From positions 2,542,001 through 2,606,000 of the forward strand of contig NZ_CP059693.1 in assembly GCF_028657945.1 (NCBI RefSeq): a stretch of DNA of 64,000 nt. Reading direction: 5' to 3'. Both the position numbers and the translations under genes were made by a program. The notes under the pieces were generated by a model. The model was given only the letters and a program-made list of their open reading frames with translations, was not told where the DNA came from and ran no database searches. Origin of the DNA: Thalassomonas haliotis (GTDB lineage Bacteria > Pseudomonadota > Gammaproteobacteria > Enterobacterales > Alteromonadaceae). Within the stretch, counting starts at the first letter, position 1; every line of letters starts with the position of its first letter. Below are positions 9,433 to 17,484 of the stretch, piece by piece.

Positions 9433-9437
9433 TAGGC

Positions 9438-9477
9438 GGGATTATTGCAGTTTTATGCTGTTCTCTGCAACAATCCC
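9438..9477 (-). terminator. Long hairpin between ilvH and the GNAT gene
   Basis: Positions 9438-9450 and 9465-9477 form a 13-bp stem with one G-U wobble and a 14-nt loop. It lies 13 nt after the ilvH stop on the minus strand. There is no T run after it, so it could be a Rho-linked or 3'-end-protecting structure rather than an intrinsic terminator. Confidence 0.5.
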
Positions 9478-9489
9478 ACAGCTAAAGGG

Positions 9490-9987
9490 TTATACCCGCA
9501 GTGCTTTTTCTCCTCGGGCGATGCCGACACAGCCGGAGCGAACCACTTCGATAATTTCGGTTTCATTACCCAGGGTTTTAATAAAAGCGTTAAGTTTGTC
9601 GCTGTCGCCGGTGAGCTGCACCGTATAAACCTGTTTGCCGATATCGATAATGGCGCCGCGGAAAATATCTGTGACCCGTTTGACTTCGGTGCGCGACTTA
9701 TCCGTCATTGCCAGTACTTTTATCAAGAGTAATTCCCGCTCGACATGCGGCCTTTCGGTGAGATCTGTTATTTTGATCACATCCACCAACTTATTTACCT
9801 GCTTGACAATTTGCTCCAGTACTTTGTCATCGCCTGTGGTGGCTATGGTAATACGGGATAAGCTGGGCTCGTCCGTTGGTGCAACCGTTAAGCTTTCGAT
9901 ATTAAATGCCCGCTGCGAGAATAAGCCGACTATGCGCGACAGGGAACCGGGTTCGTTTTCTAATAAGATGGCTAATATACGACGCAT
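9490..9987 (-). CDS. ilvH: Acetolactate synthase regulatory small subunit
   Basis: The regulatory subunit (165 residues) of the enzyme for the first shared step of valine, leucine and isoleucine synthesis; it confers valine feedback control. It begins [19 protein letters not shown], the N-terminal ACT domain, with the family C-terminal domain after about residue 80. An open frame extends nine codons upstream, but the start at 9987 matches the family and makes a TGATG overlap with the ilvI stop, which indicates translational coupling. It is co-transcribed with ilvI from the attenuated promoter upstream. Confidence 0.95.
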   Translation of the reverse strand: MRRILAILLENEPGSLSRIVGLFSQRAFNIESLTVAPTDEPSLSRITIATTGDDKVLEQIVKQVNKLVDVIKITDLTERPHVERELLLIKVLAMTDKSRTEVKRVTDIFRGAIIDIGKQVYTVQLTGDSDKLNAFIKTLGNETEIIEVVRSGCVGIARGEKALRV

Positions 9988-11711
9988 CAGGATTTCTCTC
10001 CTTTTTTGATCCACATTTCGTCTACCGCACCGTGGCGAATTTGCATCGGGTAAACATGTTCTTTTTCATCCACCAGGATATCGACAAAAACCAGGCGGTT
10101 TTTAACGGCAAAGGCCTGTTCCAGCTTGCTGTCCAGCTCATCTAAGTGGTTAATTTGAATGCCGACATGGCCATAGGCCTGTGCCAGTTTGACAAAATCC
10201 GGCAGGGACTCCATATAAGAAGAAGAATGGCGGCCGCCATAAATCATGTCCTGCCACTGGCGGACCATGCCCAATGAGCGGTTATTGAGTGATATGATGA
10301 CCACAGGCAGATCATATTGTAAACAGGTGGATAATTCCTGAATATTCATCTGGATAGAGCCGTCGCCGGTAATACAGATAACATCACTGTCGGGAAAGGC
10401 CAGTTTGGCCCCCATAGCCGCCGGCAGACCAAAGCCCATAGTGCCGAGTCCGCCGGAATTGATCCAGCGTCTGGGTTTGTCAAAGGGGTAATATTGCGCG
10501 GCAAACATCTGGTGCTGGCCGACATCGGAGCAAACATAGGCTTGCCCTTTGGTGATCTTGTACATGGCTTCAACCACGCGTTGCGGTTTGATTTTATCGC
10601 CGTTTTGTTCGTAACTGACGCTTTTCACGCTGCGCCACTGGTTGATTTGCTGCCACCAGGGCGATGTGACGGCTTCATCCGGGGTAAAACCTACCGCATT
10701 AAGTTCATCCAGTAATTGTTGGATCACTACATCTACCAGGCCAACCACAGGTATATGGGCATTGATGGTTTTTGATATTGAAGTCGGATCGACATCGACA
10801 TGGATAATGGTGGCGTCGGGACAGAATTTCTTGACGTTATTGGTAACCCTGTCATCAAACCTGGCGCCTAAGGCCAAGATCACGTCGGCATTGGCCATGG
10901 CTTTGTTGGCTTCTAAGGAGCCGTGCATGCCAAGCATGCCGATAAAGTTTTTATGGGTACCGGAAATGCCGCCAAGGCCCATTAAGGTATTGGTAATTGG
11001 CGCATCTAAGGTTTCGACCAATGTGGTCAGCAGCTCTGAGGCATCGGCCAGGACAATGCCGCCGCCGGAATAGATCACTAACTGTTTGGCATTAACCAGG
11101 GTATTGACGGCTTTCTTAATTTGTTTCGGATGGCCTTTTTGCGTCGGGTTATAAGAGCGCATTTTTACCTGGGTATCGATATGGAACGGCGCCTTGTTCT
11201 GTGGGATCAGCATATCTTTAGGTAATTCTACTACCACAGGGCCGGGGCGCCCTGAATTGGCAATATAAAAGGCCTTGGCAATAATGTTGGGAATTTCTTC
11301 CATATTGCGACAGTTAAAGCTGTGTTTGACTATCGGGCGGGAGCAGCCGACGATATCGGTTTCCTGGAAGGCATCGTCGCCAATTAAACTGCTGGCGACC
11401 TGTCCTGCCAGTATCACCATAGGAATCGAGTCCATATAGGCGGTGGCAATGCCGGTAACACAGTTGGTGGCGCCCGGTCCCGAGGTGGCCAAGACCACGC
11501 CGACTTCGCCGGTGGCCCGGGTATAACCGTCCGCCATATGGGTGGCGGCTTGCTCATGACGCACTAAGATATGCTCAACATCTTGTTGCTGGTAAATCGC
11601 ATCATAGATATCCAATATTGAGCCACCGGGATAGCCAAATATGTATTTTACCTTTAATGCCGATAGTGCTTTGACTACCATTTCGGCACCGGTATATAAC
11701 TCAGTTGTCAT
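9987..11711 (-). CDS. ilvI: Acetolactate synthase catalytic large subunit
   Basis: A 574-residue ThDP- and FAD-dependent enzyme that condenses pyruvate with pyruvate or 2-oxobutyrate. The catalytic glutamate lies in [14 protein letters not shown] (E53). The ThDP/Mg motif is [19 protein letters not shown] ending in NN (about residues 436-465). Length and motifs match the anabolic IlvI/IlvB type rather than the catabolic one. It overlaps ilvH by one base. Upstream lies a leader peptide gene and an attenuator, so expression is likely set by the charging of branched-chain tRNAs. Confidence 0.96.
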   Translation of the reverse strand: MTTELYTGAEMVVKALSALKVKYIFGYPGGSILDIYDAIYQQQDVEHILVRHEQAATHMADGYTRATGEVGVVLATSGPGATNCVTGIATAYMDSIPMVILAGQVASSLIGDDAFQETDIVGCSRPIVKHSFNCRNMEEIPNIIAKAFYIANSGRPGPVVVELPKDMLIPQNKAPFHIDTQVKMRSYNPTQKGHPKQIKKAVNTLVNAKQLVIYSGGGIVLADASELLTTLVETLDAPITNTLMGLGGISGTHKNFIGMLGMHGSLEANKAMANADVILALGARFDDRVTNNVKKFCPDATIIHVDVDPTSISKTINAHIPVVGLVDVVIQQLLDELNAVGFTPDEAVTSPWWQQINQWRSVKSVSYEQNGDKIKPQRVVEAMYKITKGQAYVCSDVGQHQMFAAQYYPFDKPRRWINSGGLGTMGFGLPAAMGAKLAFPDSDVICITGDGSIQMNIQELSTCLQYDLPVVIISLNNRSLGMVRQWQDMIYGGRHSSSYMESLPDFVKLAQAYGHVGIQINHLDELDSKLEQAFAVKNRLVFVDILVDEKEHVYPMQIRHGAVDEMWIKKGEKS

Positions 11712-11751
11712 GTTATTGCCCTTATTTGTTGTGCTTTACCGTAAAAATGTA

Positions 11752-11786
11752 ATAAAAAACCCCCGGTCTTATGCAGAGCGGGGGTT
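11752..11786 (-). terminator. Attenuator terminator of the ilvIH leader
   Basis: On the minus strand AACCCCCG (11786-11779) pairs perfectly with CGGGGGTT (11765-11758) and runs into a T-rich tail, TTTTTTATT counting from the end of the stem. It lies between the leader peptide and ilvI. A competing pairing exists: GCGGGG within the leader codons (11834-11829) is complementary to CCCCGC of the terminator 5' arm (11783-11778). That is the geometry of a classic attenuator and antiterminator. Confidence 0.85.
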
Positions 11787-11812
11787 GGTGTGTTTGTGTC
11801 TTTTTTGTTTTT

Positions 11813-11890
11813 CTACAGACAACCACGACCCCGCGGTGATTTGACAATCACGACGACAAAGAGGACCAGGTTGAGTATAGTTTTTAACAT
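11813..11890 (-). CDS. Branched-chain amino acid leader peptide of ilvIH
   Basis: A 25-codon ORF on the minus strand, ending with TAG at 11815-11813. A second in-frame ATG sits directly upstream at 11893. Residues 4-16 read TILNLVLFVVVIV; 10 of these 13 are Leu, Val or Ile, followed by KSPRGRGCL. The stop lies 26 nt before the terminator stem. This is the composition and position expected for a peptide whose ribosome stalls when Leu, Val or Ile tRNAs are uncharged, letting the antiterminator form. Its ribosome site is weak. It is analogous to IlvL/IvbL of enteric bacteria, not clearly homologous. Confidence 0.85.
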   Translation of the reverse strand: MLKTILNLVLFVVVIVKSPRGRGCL

Positions 11891-11944
11891 CATTGCTATT
11901 TAAAAAGTTCTTATTACGAAAAACAAAATTTATCTGTGCTCTAT

Positions 11945-11972
11945 ATTTAAGGGGTTTGGCCGCTGCTGTCAA
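11945..11972 (-). promoter_or_regulatory. Probable sigma-70 promoter of the ilv leader and ilvIH
   Basis: On the minus strand TTGACA (11972-11967) is followed after 16 nt by TTAAAT (11950-11945). Transcription would begin near 11938, giving about a 45-nt untranslated region before the leader ATG. Confidence 0.55.
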
Positions 11973-12235
11973 TCAATAAATACAAATTTAGTGAAATTAG
12001 TGCCAATGAAATATCCGGGCGGCACTTGACTTGTTCATTTGTTACTTTTTAACAATTTTTTCAGGGGGGATTATTCGGCCAGAGCAGGCAACTCAAGCCC
12101 TAACTTATGACTTTTTTGTGGTTAATCTCTTGTTTAATTTGATTTAATCTCTTCATATTATTAAATTTTTTTATCTGGAGTTACGCAAAAAGCCCGCCTT
12201 GGATTACACTGATATAAGATGAAAGCAATATACTT

Positions 12236-13786
12236 GTGTCTGCAATGTCGAAGTTTGTTTTTAAAGATGAACCTGAGTCGGGTGTAGAAAAACCCGTCGG
12301 GGGCAATAGCCGGGTCTGGCGAATTTTAGTGGTTGATGATGATGAGTCTGTCCATCAGGTTACTAAGCTGGTGTTGTCGGATACTGAAATCGAACACCGA
12401 AAGCTTGAAATTGTGTCCGTTTACTCGTCAATTGAGGCCAAGAAGCTATTGGAAGTTGATAGCAGTTTCTGTATGGCTTTTGTTGATGTGGTTATGGAAA
12501 CCGAGCATGCCGGTTTGGAGCTGGTGGAGTGGATCCGCCATGATTTGAAGAATCAGGCAATACGCTTGATCCTCAGGACGGGGCAGGCGGGCACCGCCCC
12601 GGAAGCCAAGGTTATTAAAGAATTTGATATTAATGATTATAAGGAAAAAACGGACTTTACCTCAGGTAAGATGATCACCACTGTCTATGCCAGTATCCGG
12701 GCCTACCGGGATATAATGACGATTCAGCGCAGCCTGGATGCCTTTAAACATCTCATTGAAGCCACTTATGATTTATTAAAAATCAATCAGTTAAGACTTT
12801 TTGGCTCTGCTGCCCTCAACCATTTGCTGACCCTGATGGAAGTGGAAAGTTCGGCCTTGTATATCGTACGCACCCAGACCGACTTTGATCAGCAAAGTTC
12901 TAATTTGATCATTGCCTGTACCGGTAAATATGTGTGTGAGTCCGATAGTCTGGAGTCGTCGGATATCGATGAGCAAGTAAAAACACGAATCCAGCAAACC
13001 TTTTTACAAAAAGAACACCTTAATACCGAGTCTTGCTTTGTCGGTTATTATGAAACCTCCAGCAATGCCGCCTCTGTGCTTTACATTGAATTTGAAGATG
13101 ATGCCGAACACTTTAAAGCGAATCTGGCTGAGTTGTTTGCCACCAATATTGCCCTGATCCTTGAAAGTATCAGCCGTCAGCATGAGATAGAAAGAACCCA
13201 GAAAGAATTACTCTATATCGTCGGCGAAGCCGTTGAAGCCAGGAGTAAAGAAACCGGTGCCCATGTAAGAAGGGTGGCGCTGATCTGTGAGAAAATAGCA
13301 GAAAAACTTGGCCTTAGTCAGGGGTTTATAGAGGCTATTCGCCTTGCCGCTCCCCTGCATGATCTGGGAAAAATAGCTATTCCGGAATATATCTTACATA
13401 AACCGGGAAAGCTCAACGATGAAGAATGGAAGATTATGCAGACACATGCTCCGGTGGGAGGAGATTTACTGGGTAAATCCAAGGCAAATGTTTCGAAACT
13501 GGGGGCAAGGCTTGCCCATTATCACCATGAAAACTGGGATGGTTCAGGTTATCCCGAAGGCCTAGTTGGCGAGCAGATCCCGCTGGAGGCGCGGATCATG
13601 GCGGTTGCCGATGTTTTTGATGCCCTTGGGTCAAAACGAAGCTATAAAGAGCCCTGGCAAGATGGGGAAATCAAACAGTTTCTGGTGCAGCAAAAGGGGA
13701 GAAAATTTGAACCCGCCCTGGTTGATTTAATGCTGGCCCATTTTGATGACTTTATTGCTATTCGGCAGCAATTTCCTGATGGCTGA
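12236..13786 (+). CDS. Response regulator with HD-GYP phosphodiesterase domain
   Basis: A 516-residue cytoplasmic regulator. The receiver domain spans about residues 28-150 with the acidic pocket in VVDDDES and a likely phosphoacceptor D84 in AFVDVVME. A middle region (about 170-320) matches the DUF3369 arrangement often found in this class. The C-terminal HD-GYP domain has LHDLGKIAIPEY and HHENWDGSGYPEG, all expected metal-binding residues present. It should hydrolyse cyclic di-GMP. The start is GTG at 12236 or ATG at 12245; neither has a strong ribosome site. The histidine kinase gene starts 9 nt after the stop, so the two form a two-component operon. Confidence 0.9.
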   Translation: MSAMSKFVFKDEPESGVEKPVGGNSRVWRILVVDDDESVHQVTKLVLSDTEIEHRKLEIVSVYSSIEAKKLLEVDSSFCMAFVDVVMETEHAGLELVEWIRHDLKNQAIRLILRTGQAGTAPEAKVIKEFDINDYKEKTDFTSGKMITTVYASIRAYRDIMTIQRSLDAFKHLIEATYDLLKINQLRLFGSAALNHLLTLMEVESSALYIVRTQTDFDQQSSNLIIACTGKYVCESDSLESSDIDEQVKTRIQQTFLQKEHLNTESCFVGYYETSSNAASVLYIEFEDDAEHFKANLAELFATNIALILESISRQHEIERTQKELLYIVGEAVEARSKETGAHVRRVALICEKIAEKLGLSQGFIEAIRLAAPLHDLGKIAIPEYILHKPGKLNDEEWKIMQTHAPVGGDLLGKSKANVSKLGARLAHYHHENWDGSGYPEGLVGEQIPLEARIMAVADVFDALGSKRSYKEPWQDGEIKQFLVQQKGRKFEPALVDLMLAHFDDFIAIRQQFPDG

Positions 13787-13795
13787 CAGATAATA

Positions 13796-15130
13796 ATGGA
13801 AACATTATTAGCGGATATCATTAAAAGTGTCTCAGATACCCGGGGAGCTGATTTTTTTGCCGGACTCACCTTACAACTTGATAAGGCTATTGCTTCAGAT
13901 CTCACTTTTATTGCCCGTATCGATAAAAAGCAAGCAAAAGCAACGACTGTCGCTTTTGTTGAACAGGGCAAGTTAGTTGACAATACCAGTTATTCTTTAA
14001 TTCACACCCCTTGTGAGCAGGTGGCAGCGAATACCTTGTGTGTTTATCCCCAGGATGTTTGCCAGCAATTTCCCCGGGATGATTTCCTCACCCGGATGAA
14101 AGCTGTTGGTTATTTGGGGATGCCATTAACCCTGGCGGATGGACGGGTTGTTGCGATTGTAGTCGCTATTTATCTCAAACCGATCACTGAACAAGAAAAA
14201 ACCTTGTCGTTATTTAAGATTTTCTCCGGGCGTATTTGCGCCGAATTTGAGGGGCTGGCTCGTGAAGCCGAGCTTTTGGAGCTGAATAAATCTTTGGTGG
14301 AATTAAATGACTCTCTTGATGATAAGATTCGTCTGCGCTCGTTTGAACTTGAATCTGCCTTAGGTAAATTACAAAAAGCCCATGCCCACAGGCTTGAAAT
14401 GAATAAACTCTCGGCATTGGGGGATTTAATTTCCGGTATTGCCCATGAAATCAACGGCCCGATAGGGGTTGCCATCACAGCGGAAAGTCATTTAGCCGAA
14501 GTGTTCAAGGAATTCACCAATAAAGTCAACGGCAAAGGCCTGACCATTAAAGCCATGAAATATTTTATCGAGCAGCAATCGGCAAGTCTGCCTATGATTG
14601 CCAACAATTTAGAGCGGGCAAAACAGATCCTGGAAAACTTTAAAAAAACTGCCACCGAACAGGTCAATATTGAACCGGAAACCATTTCGCTTAATGAATA
14701 CTATCAAAGAGTTATTTCAACCCTGATCCCTTTGCTTAAACGTAAGCAAGCCAATATTACTTTTAGCGGTTGCCAGGATGATATGCTTACCACTTTACCT
14801 GGCTGTCATGCCCAGGTGTTGATGAACCTGGTCAGAAACAGTATTGAACATGGTTTTGTTGATTCACGGGAGCATAACATTACTATCGCTATCGAGAAGA
14901 AAGCGGGGGTTTATATCGTTGACTACTTTGATAATGGTGTCGGTATGACTCAGGGCAAGCAAGCTGAAATATTGCAGCCGGTTGAAAATTTTCCTGGTGA
15001 AGTAGCAGATATGGGCTTGGGGCTATTGATTTGCCGTCGGCTGATTGTTGAAGAGCTTGGCGGCGAATGTGCTTTTATTCCGTGTCAGCAAGGGGTGCAT
15101 TTTCAGTATCAGTTCCGTTTAATGTCCTAA
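13796..15130 (+). CDS. Sensor histidine kinase, cytoplasmic
   Basis: A 444-residue kinase with no membrane segment. Residues 1-150 look like a GAF-type sensory domain, 155-205 are a coiled coil, the H box is GIAHEINGPIG with phosphorylatable H217, the N box is NLVRNSIEHG near 345, and the G boxes are DNGVGMT and MGLGLLICRR. It lies 9 nt after the HD-GYP regulator and is its probable partner. The HEIN H-box resembles kinases that pair with DUF3369 HD-GYP regulators. The signal sensed is unknown. Confidence 0.88.
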   Translation: METLLADIIKSVSDTRGADFFAGLTLQLDKAIASDLTFIARIDKKQAKATTVAFVEQGKLVDNTSYSLIHTPCEQVAANTLCVYPQDVCQQFPRDDFLTRMKAVGYLGMPLTLADGRVVAIVVAIYLKPITEQEKTLSLFKIFSGRICAEFEGLAREAELLELNKSLVELNDSLDDKIRLRSFELESALGKLQKAHAHRLEMNKLSALGDLISGIAHEINGPIGVAITAESHLAEVFKEFTNKVNGKGLTIKAMKYFIEQQSASLPMIANNLERAKQILENFKKTATEQVNIEPETISLNEYYQRVISTLIPLLKRKQANITFSGCQDDMLTTLPGCHAQVLMNLVRNSIEHGFVDSREHNITIAIEKKAGVYIVDYFDNGVGMTQGKQAEILQPVENFPGEVADMGLGLLICRRLIVEELGGECAFIPCQQGVHFQYQFRLMS

Positions 15131-15189
15131 AGGGGACAGATAGCAGATAGCAGAGAGCAGAAATTGTCAAGGACACTGTTCCCCCTTTT
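15129..15189. terminator. Bidirectional hairpin with AGATAGC-type repeats in the loop
   Basis: AAAGGGGACAG (15129-15139) can pair with CTGTTCCCCCTTT (15176-15188), with small bulges. The loop holds the short direct repeat AGATAGCAGATAGCAG. It lies between two converging genes, overlapping the ends of both, and would serve both strands. The GGGGACAG...TGTCCCC-like ends recall REP elements linked to RAYT transposases, but no such gene is in the window. Confidence 0.5.
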
Positions 15190-16402
15190 ATAGTTCCTCA
15201 TAAGCATTTGACCAAATAACAGCCTTTTTAAAATAGTCAGAAATTTGCTGATAATTTAAGTTGATTTTTTTTGCTTCACTTTCCGTCTGATACCATTTCC
15301 CGTCTTCAAACAGGCGTAACATTCTGATTAAAATGCCTAAAGGGCTATCGCTGTCTTCTTTTAAAGCCAGGGTGATCTCTTCACTGACCGACAGAGAATT
15401 GAGGATATATTCCATCGGCTGATCCAATATTGCATCTAATAAAGAAAATAATCCCACCAGAAAAGCCGGCTCGGCCATGGCCGGAAAGGCTTTTTGTGCC
15501 GATATTTCACAAAATTTGGCGCGGATAATCGCCATTCGGATCAGCTCTTTGGGTTTATTTTCAGCCAGCATAGCCGTGGTTAACAGGGCGATAAACTTAC
15601 GGGTTTTTTCATCTCCGAGATAAACCAGCGCCTGCTTAATGGAGTTAATTTCCTGGGTAATGGGAATAAAACCTGAATTGATAAAGCGTAATAATTTATA
15701 GGATAAGCCGACATCATGTTCAAAATAATGGGAAAGGGCATTGACATTTAAAGGCGTTTTTAATGCTTCTTGATAAAGTTGAAGTAAAATCAGCTGGTTA
15801 CCTTCAACATCTCGCTTTTCCCGCATTTCAGGTTTACAGAAAAAATAGCCCTGAAAAAAGGAAATGCCCATTTCTTTGGCCTGATCAAATTCTTCCTGGT
15901 TTTCTATTTTTTCCGCCAGTAATCTTATGTTTTTACGCTTTTTCAGCGCCTGGACCAAGGGGGCGACTTTAGGTAGCGGGGTTTGCAACAGATCAAATTT
16001 GACCATCTTGACCAGATTAAAAAAGCGCGACCATTCGGGCTTATAAATGAAATCATCCAATGCCAGGTGATATCCCTGATGAAAAAGCTGGCGGCACACC
16101 TGATAGACATCTTCTGTCGGCTCCACCGTTTCCAGGATTTCGACCATCACTTGCTTTTTTGGCAATAGCAGCGGCAGTTCTTTGAGCAGGGACTCCTGAC
16201 AAAAGTTGATTAGTGCGGGTTTGCCGTTGGTTATCGGCATTAAACCGTCATTAAGATGAGTGCGCATGATAAGTTTTGAAGTGGCTTCATGGGGGTCGAC
16301 ATCGGGAAAAAAGTTTTCGGCACCATCACGAAACAGCAATTCATACGCCACCACATTTTGTTTACGATTTAAAATCGGCTGTCGTGCGGTATAGACTTTC
16401 AT
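15188..16402 (-). CDS. EAL-HDOD signalling protein (YuxH type)
   Basis: A 404-residue protein with an N-terminal EAL-like domain (about 1-200, beginning YTARQPILNRKQ) and a C-terminal HDOD domain (about 200-400). The EAL motif reads YELLFRDG and the DDFGTG position reads LDDFIYKPEW, so key metal and catalytic residues are missing. It probably binds a ligand or a partner rather than cleaving cyclic di-GMP. HDOD proteins act in signalling and motility control. It converges on the HD-GYP/kinase pair, suggesting shared cyclic di-GMP biology but not shared transcription. Confidence 0.85.
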   Translation of the reverse strand: MKVYTARQPILNRKQNVVAYELLFRDGAENFFPDVDPHEATSKLIMRTHLNDGLMPITNGKPALINFCQESLLKELPLLLPKKQVMVEILETVEPTEDVYQVCRQLFHQGYHLALDDFIYKPEWSRFFNLVKMVKFDLLQTPLPKVAPLVQALKKRKNIRLLAEKIENQEEFDQAKEMGISFFQGYFFCKPEMREKRDVEGNQLILLQLYQEALKTPLNVNALSHYFEHDVGLSYKLLRFINSGFIPITQEINSIKQALVYLGDEKTRKFIALLTTAMLAENKPKELIRMAIIRAKFCEISAQKAFPAMAEPAFLVGLFSLLDAILDQPMEYILNSLSVSEEITLALKEDSDSPLGILIRMLRLFEDGKWYQTESEAKKINLNYQQISDYFKKAVIWSNAYEEL

Positions 16403-16561
16403 GTCGTATTTTTATCCGTAAACCCAAGCGTAGTTAAATCACACTAAGGTGTTCAATAAAAAGGAAAACTAGCATGCTGTTGTAAGCATAGCCTAATCTG
16501 TAATTTTATCATGGCAAAACCGTTAAGCACCTGGCGTAGGCCGGTATAGCTGTGCCAAAGA

Positions 16562-17155
16562 TCAGGATCGGGACAATTTATCAACGCTGGCAGTACAGGC
16601 TTGCAGGAAAGTTTCGGTGAAATATTGCACTTCCGGCATGTCCTGCTGCAATTGACTCAGCTTTGAACCCAGGCGTTGCTTAACGTGCTCAAACTCCGGG
16701 TTGTGGTGGTTGATTTCATCCAGTGCCTTGATATAAGCCACCAGGATATCTGCGGCTTTGACAATGGATTTATATTCTGCGCTGACATTATCCTGCACTA
16801 TGATGTCGTTAAAAATATCCTGGAACTCCTGTGGCAGGGATGCCAGGCATTCCTGCTCTGCCAGGTATTCTATTTTCTTAAATTCCCGGGCAATTTCGTC
16901 ATTGGCATATTTGGTGGGGTTGACGATATCGCCGTAACGGGTTTCGCTGGCCTCATGGTACAAGGCACAGGTGGCAACCTTGTCGGCATTGACCTGGCCG
17001 CCGAATTTTTTATTTTTGATCACCGCCAGTAAATGGGCGACGATGGCCACCTGGTGGGAGTGCTCGGCGATATTTTCCGGTTTGACACAAAACATTAAGG
17101 CCCAGCGTTTGATCAGGGGCATACGAAACATCCAGGCGAGAAAAGTACTTTGCAT
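16562..17155 (-). CDS. yfbR: 5'-deoxynucleotidase YfbR
   Basis: A 197-residue HD-domain enzyme that dephosphorylates deoxynucleoside 5'-monophosphates. Conserved stretches are FLAWMFRMPLIKRWALM at the N-terminus, the metal-binding ENIAEHSHQVAIVAH, and LYHEASETRYGDIVNPTKY, which holds the HE replacement of the HD pair typical of YfbR. A later KAADILVAYIKALDE contributes the last Asp. Length fits the E. coli enzyme. It is encoded alone. Confidence 0.93.
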   Translation of the reverse strand: MQSTFLAWMFRMPLIKRWALMFCVKPENIAEHSHQVAIVAHLLAVIKNKKFGGQVNADKVATCALYHEASETRYGDIVNPTKYANDEIAREFKKIEYLAEQECLASLPQEFQDIFNDIIVQDNVSAEYKSIVKAADILVAYIKALDEINHHNPEFEHVKQRLGSKLSQLQQDMPEVQYFTETFLQACTASVDKLSRS

Positions 17156-17477
17156 ATTGATTTCTTTATGGCTCAGAGGTTGATAAGGCTTCCTGTTGTA
17201 TCATGCCAACCGGCTGTTCGTCTATACGGGGGAATTTCCCGGGCAAAGAAAATCGTCAACTGGCCGGAAAACTTGTCTGAAAGTGCAGACTTTGTCGGCC
17301 GGTGCCTGGGTGGTGTATATTTATGCCTGTTCCCTTTGGCTTACCCGGGGAGGTGCATGGCTCTGCTGTTAAAGCCGATGATCGGGATGATAATTTTGCC
17401 ACCTATCAGCAAATGCTGCACGCATTGAAGCTTTGCTTGCGTTGATAAACTACTATCGGAGCCATTAACTCACTGAG
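17156..17477. other. Gap with a possible gene remnant and a palindrome
   Basis: This 322-nt gap should hold the yfbR promoter at its left end. On the plus strand a 40-codon ORF at 17323-17445 begins MPVPFGLPGEVHGSA. It vaguely resembles the start of a dual-specificity phosphatase-type protein and may be a remnant; GGTGG lies about 9 nt before its ATG. I see nothing else coding. Confidence 0.3.
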
Positions 17478-17484
17478 TTAATGG
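17462..17484. repeat. Perfect 23-nt palindrome over the TPR gene stop codon
   Basis: CCATTAACTCA (17462-17472), one central C, then TGAGTTAATGG (17474-17484). It covers the stop codon of the minus-strand TPR gene. With no T run it may be an mRNA 3'-end hairpin or a protein-binding site. Confidence 0.6.

Noticed and set aside
11769..11972. A 67-codon minus-strand ORF in the ilv leader region
   Set aside because: It is out of frame with the Leu/Val/Ile-rich leader and would span the promoter and terminator.
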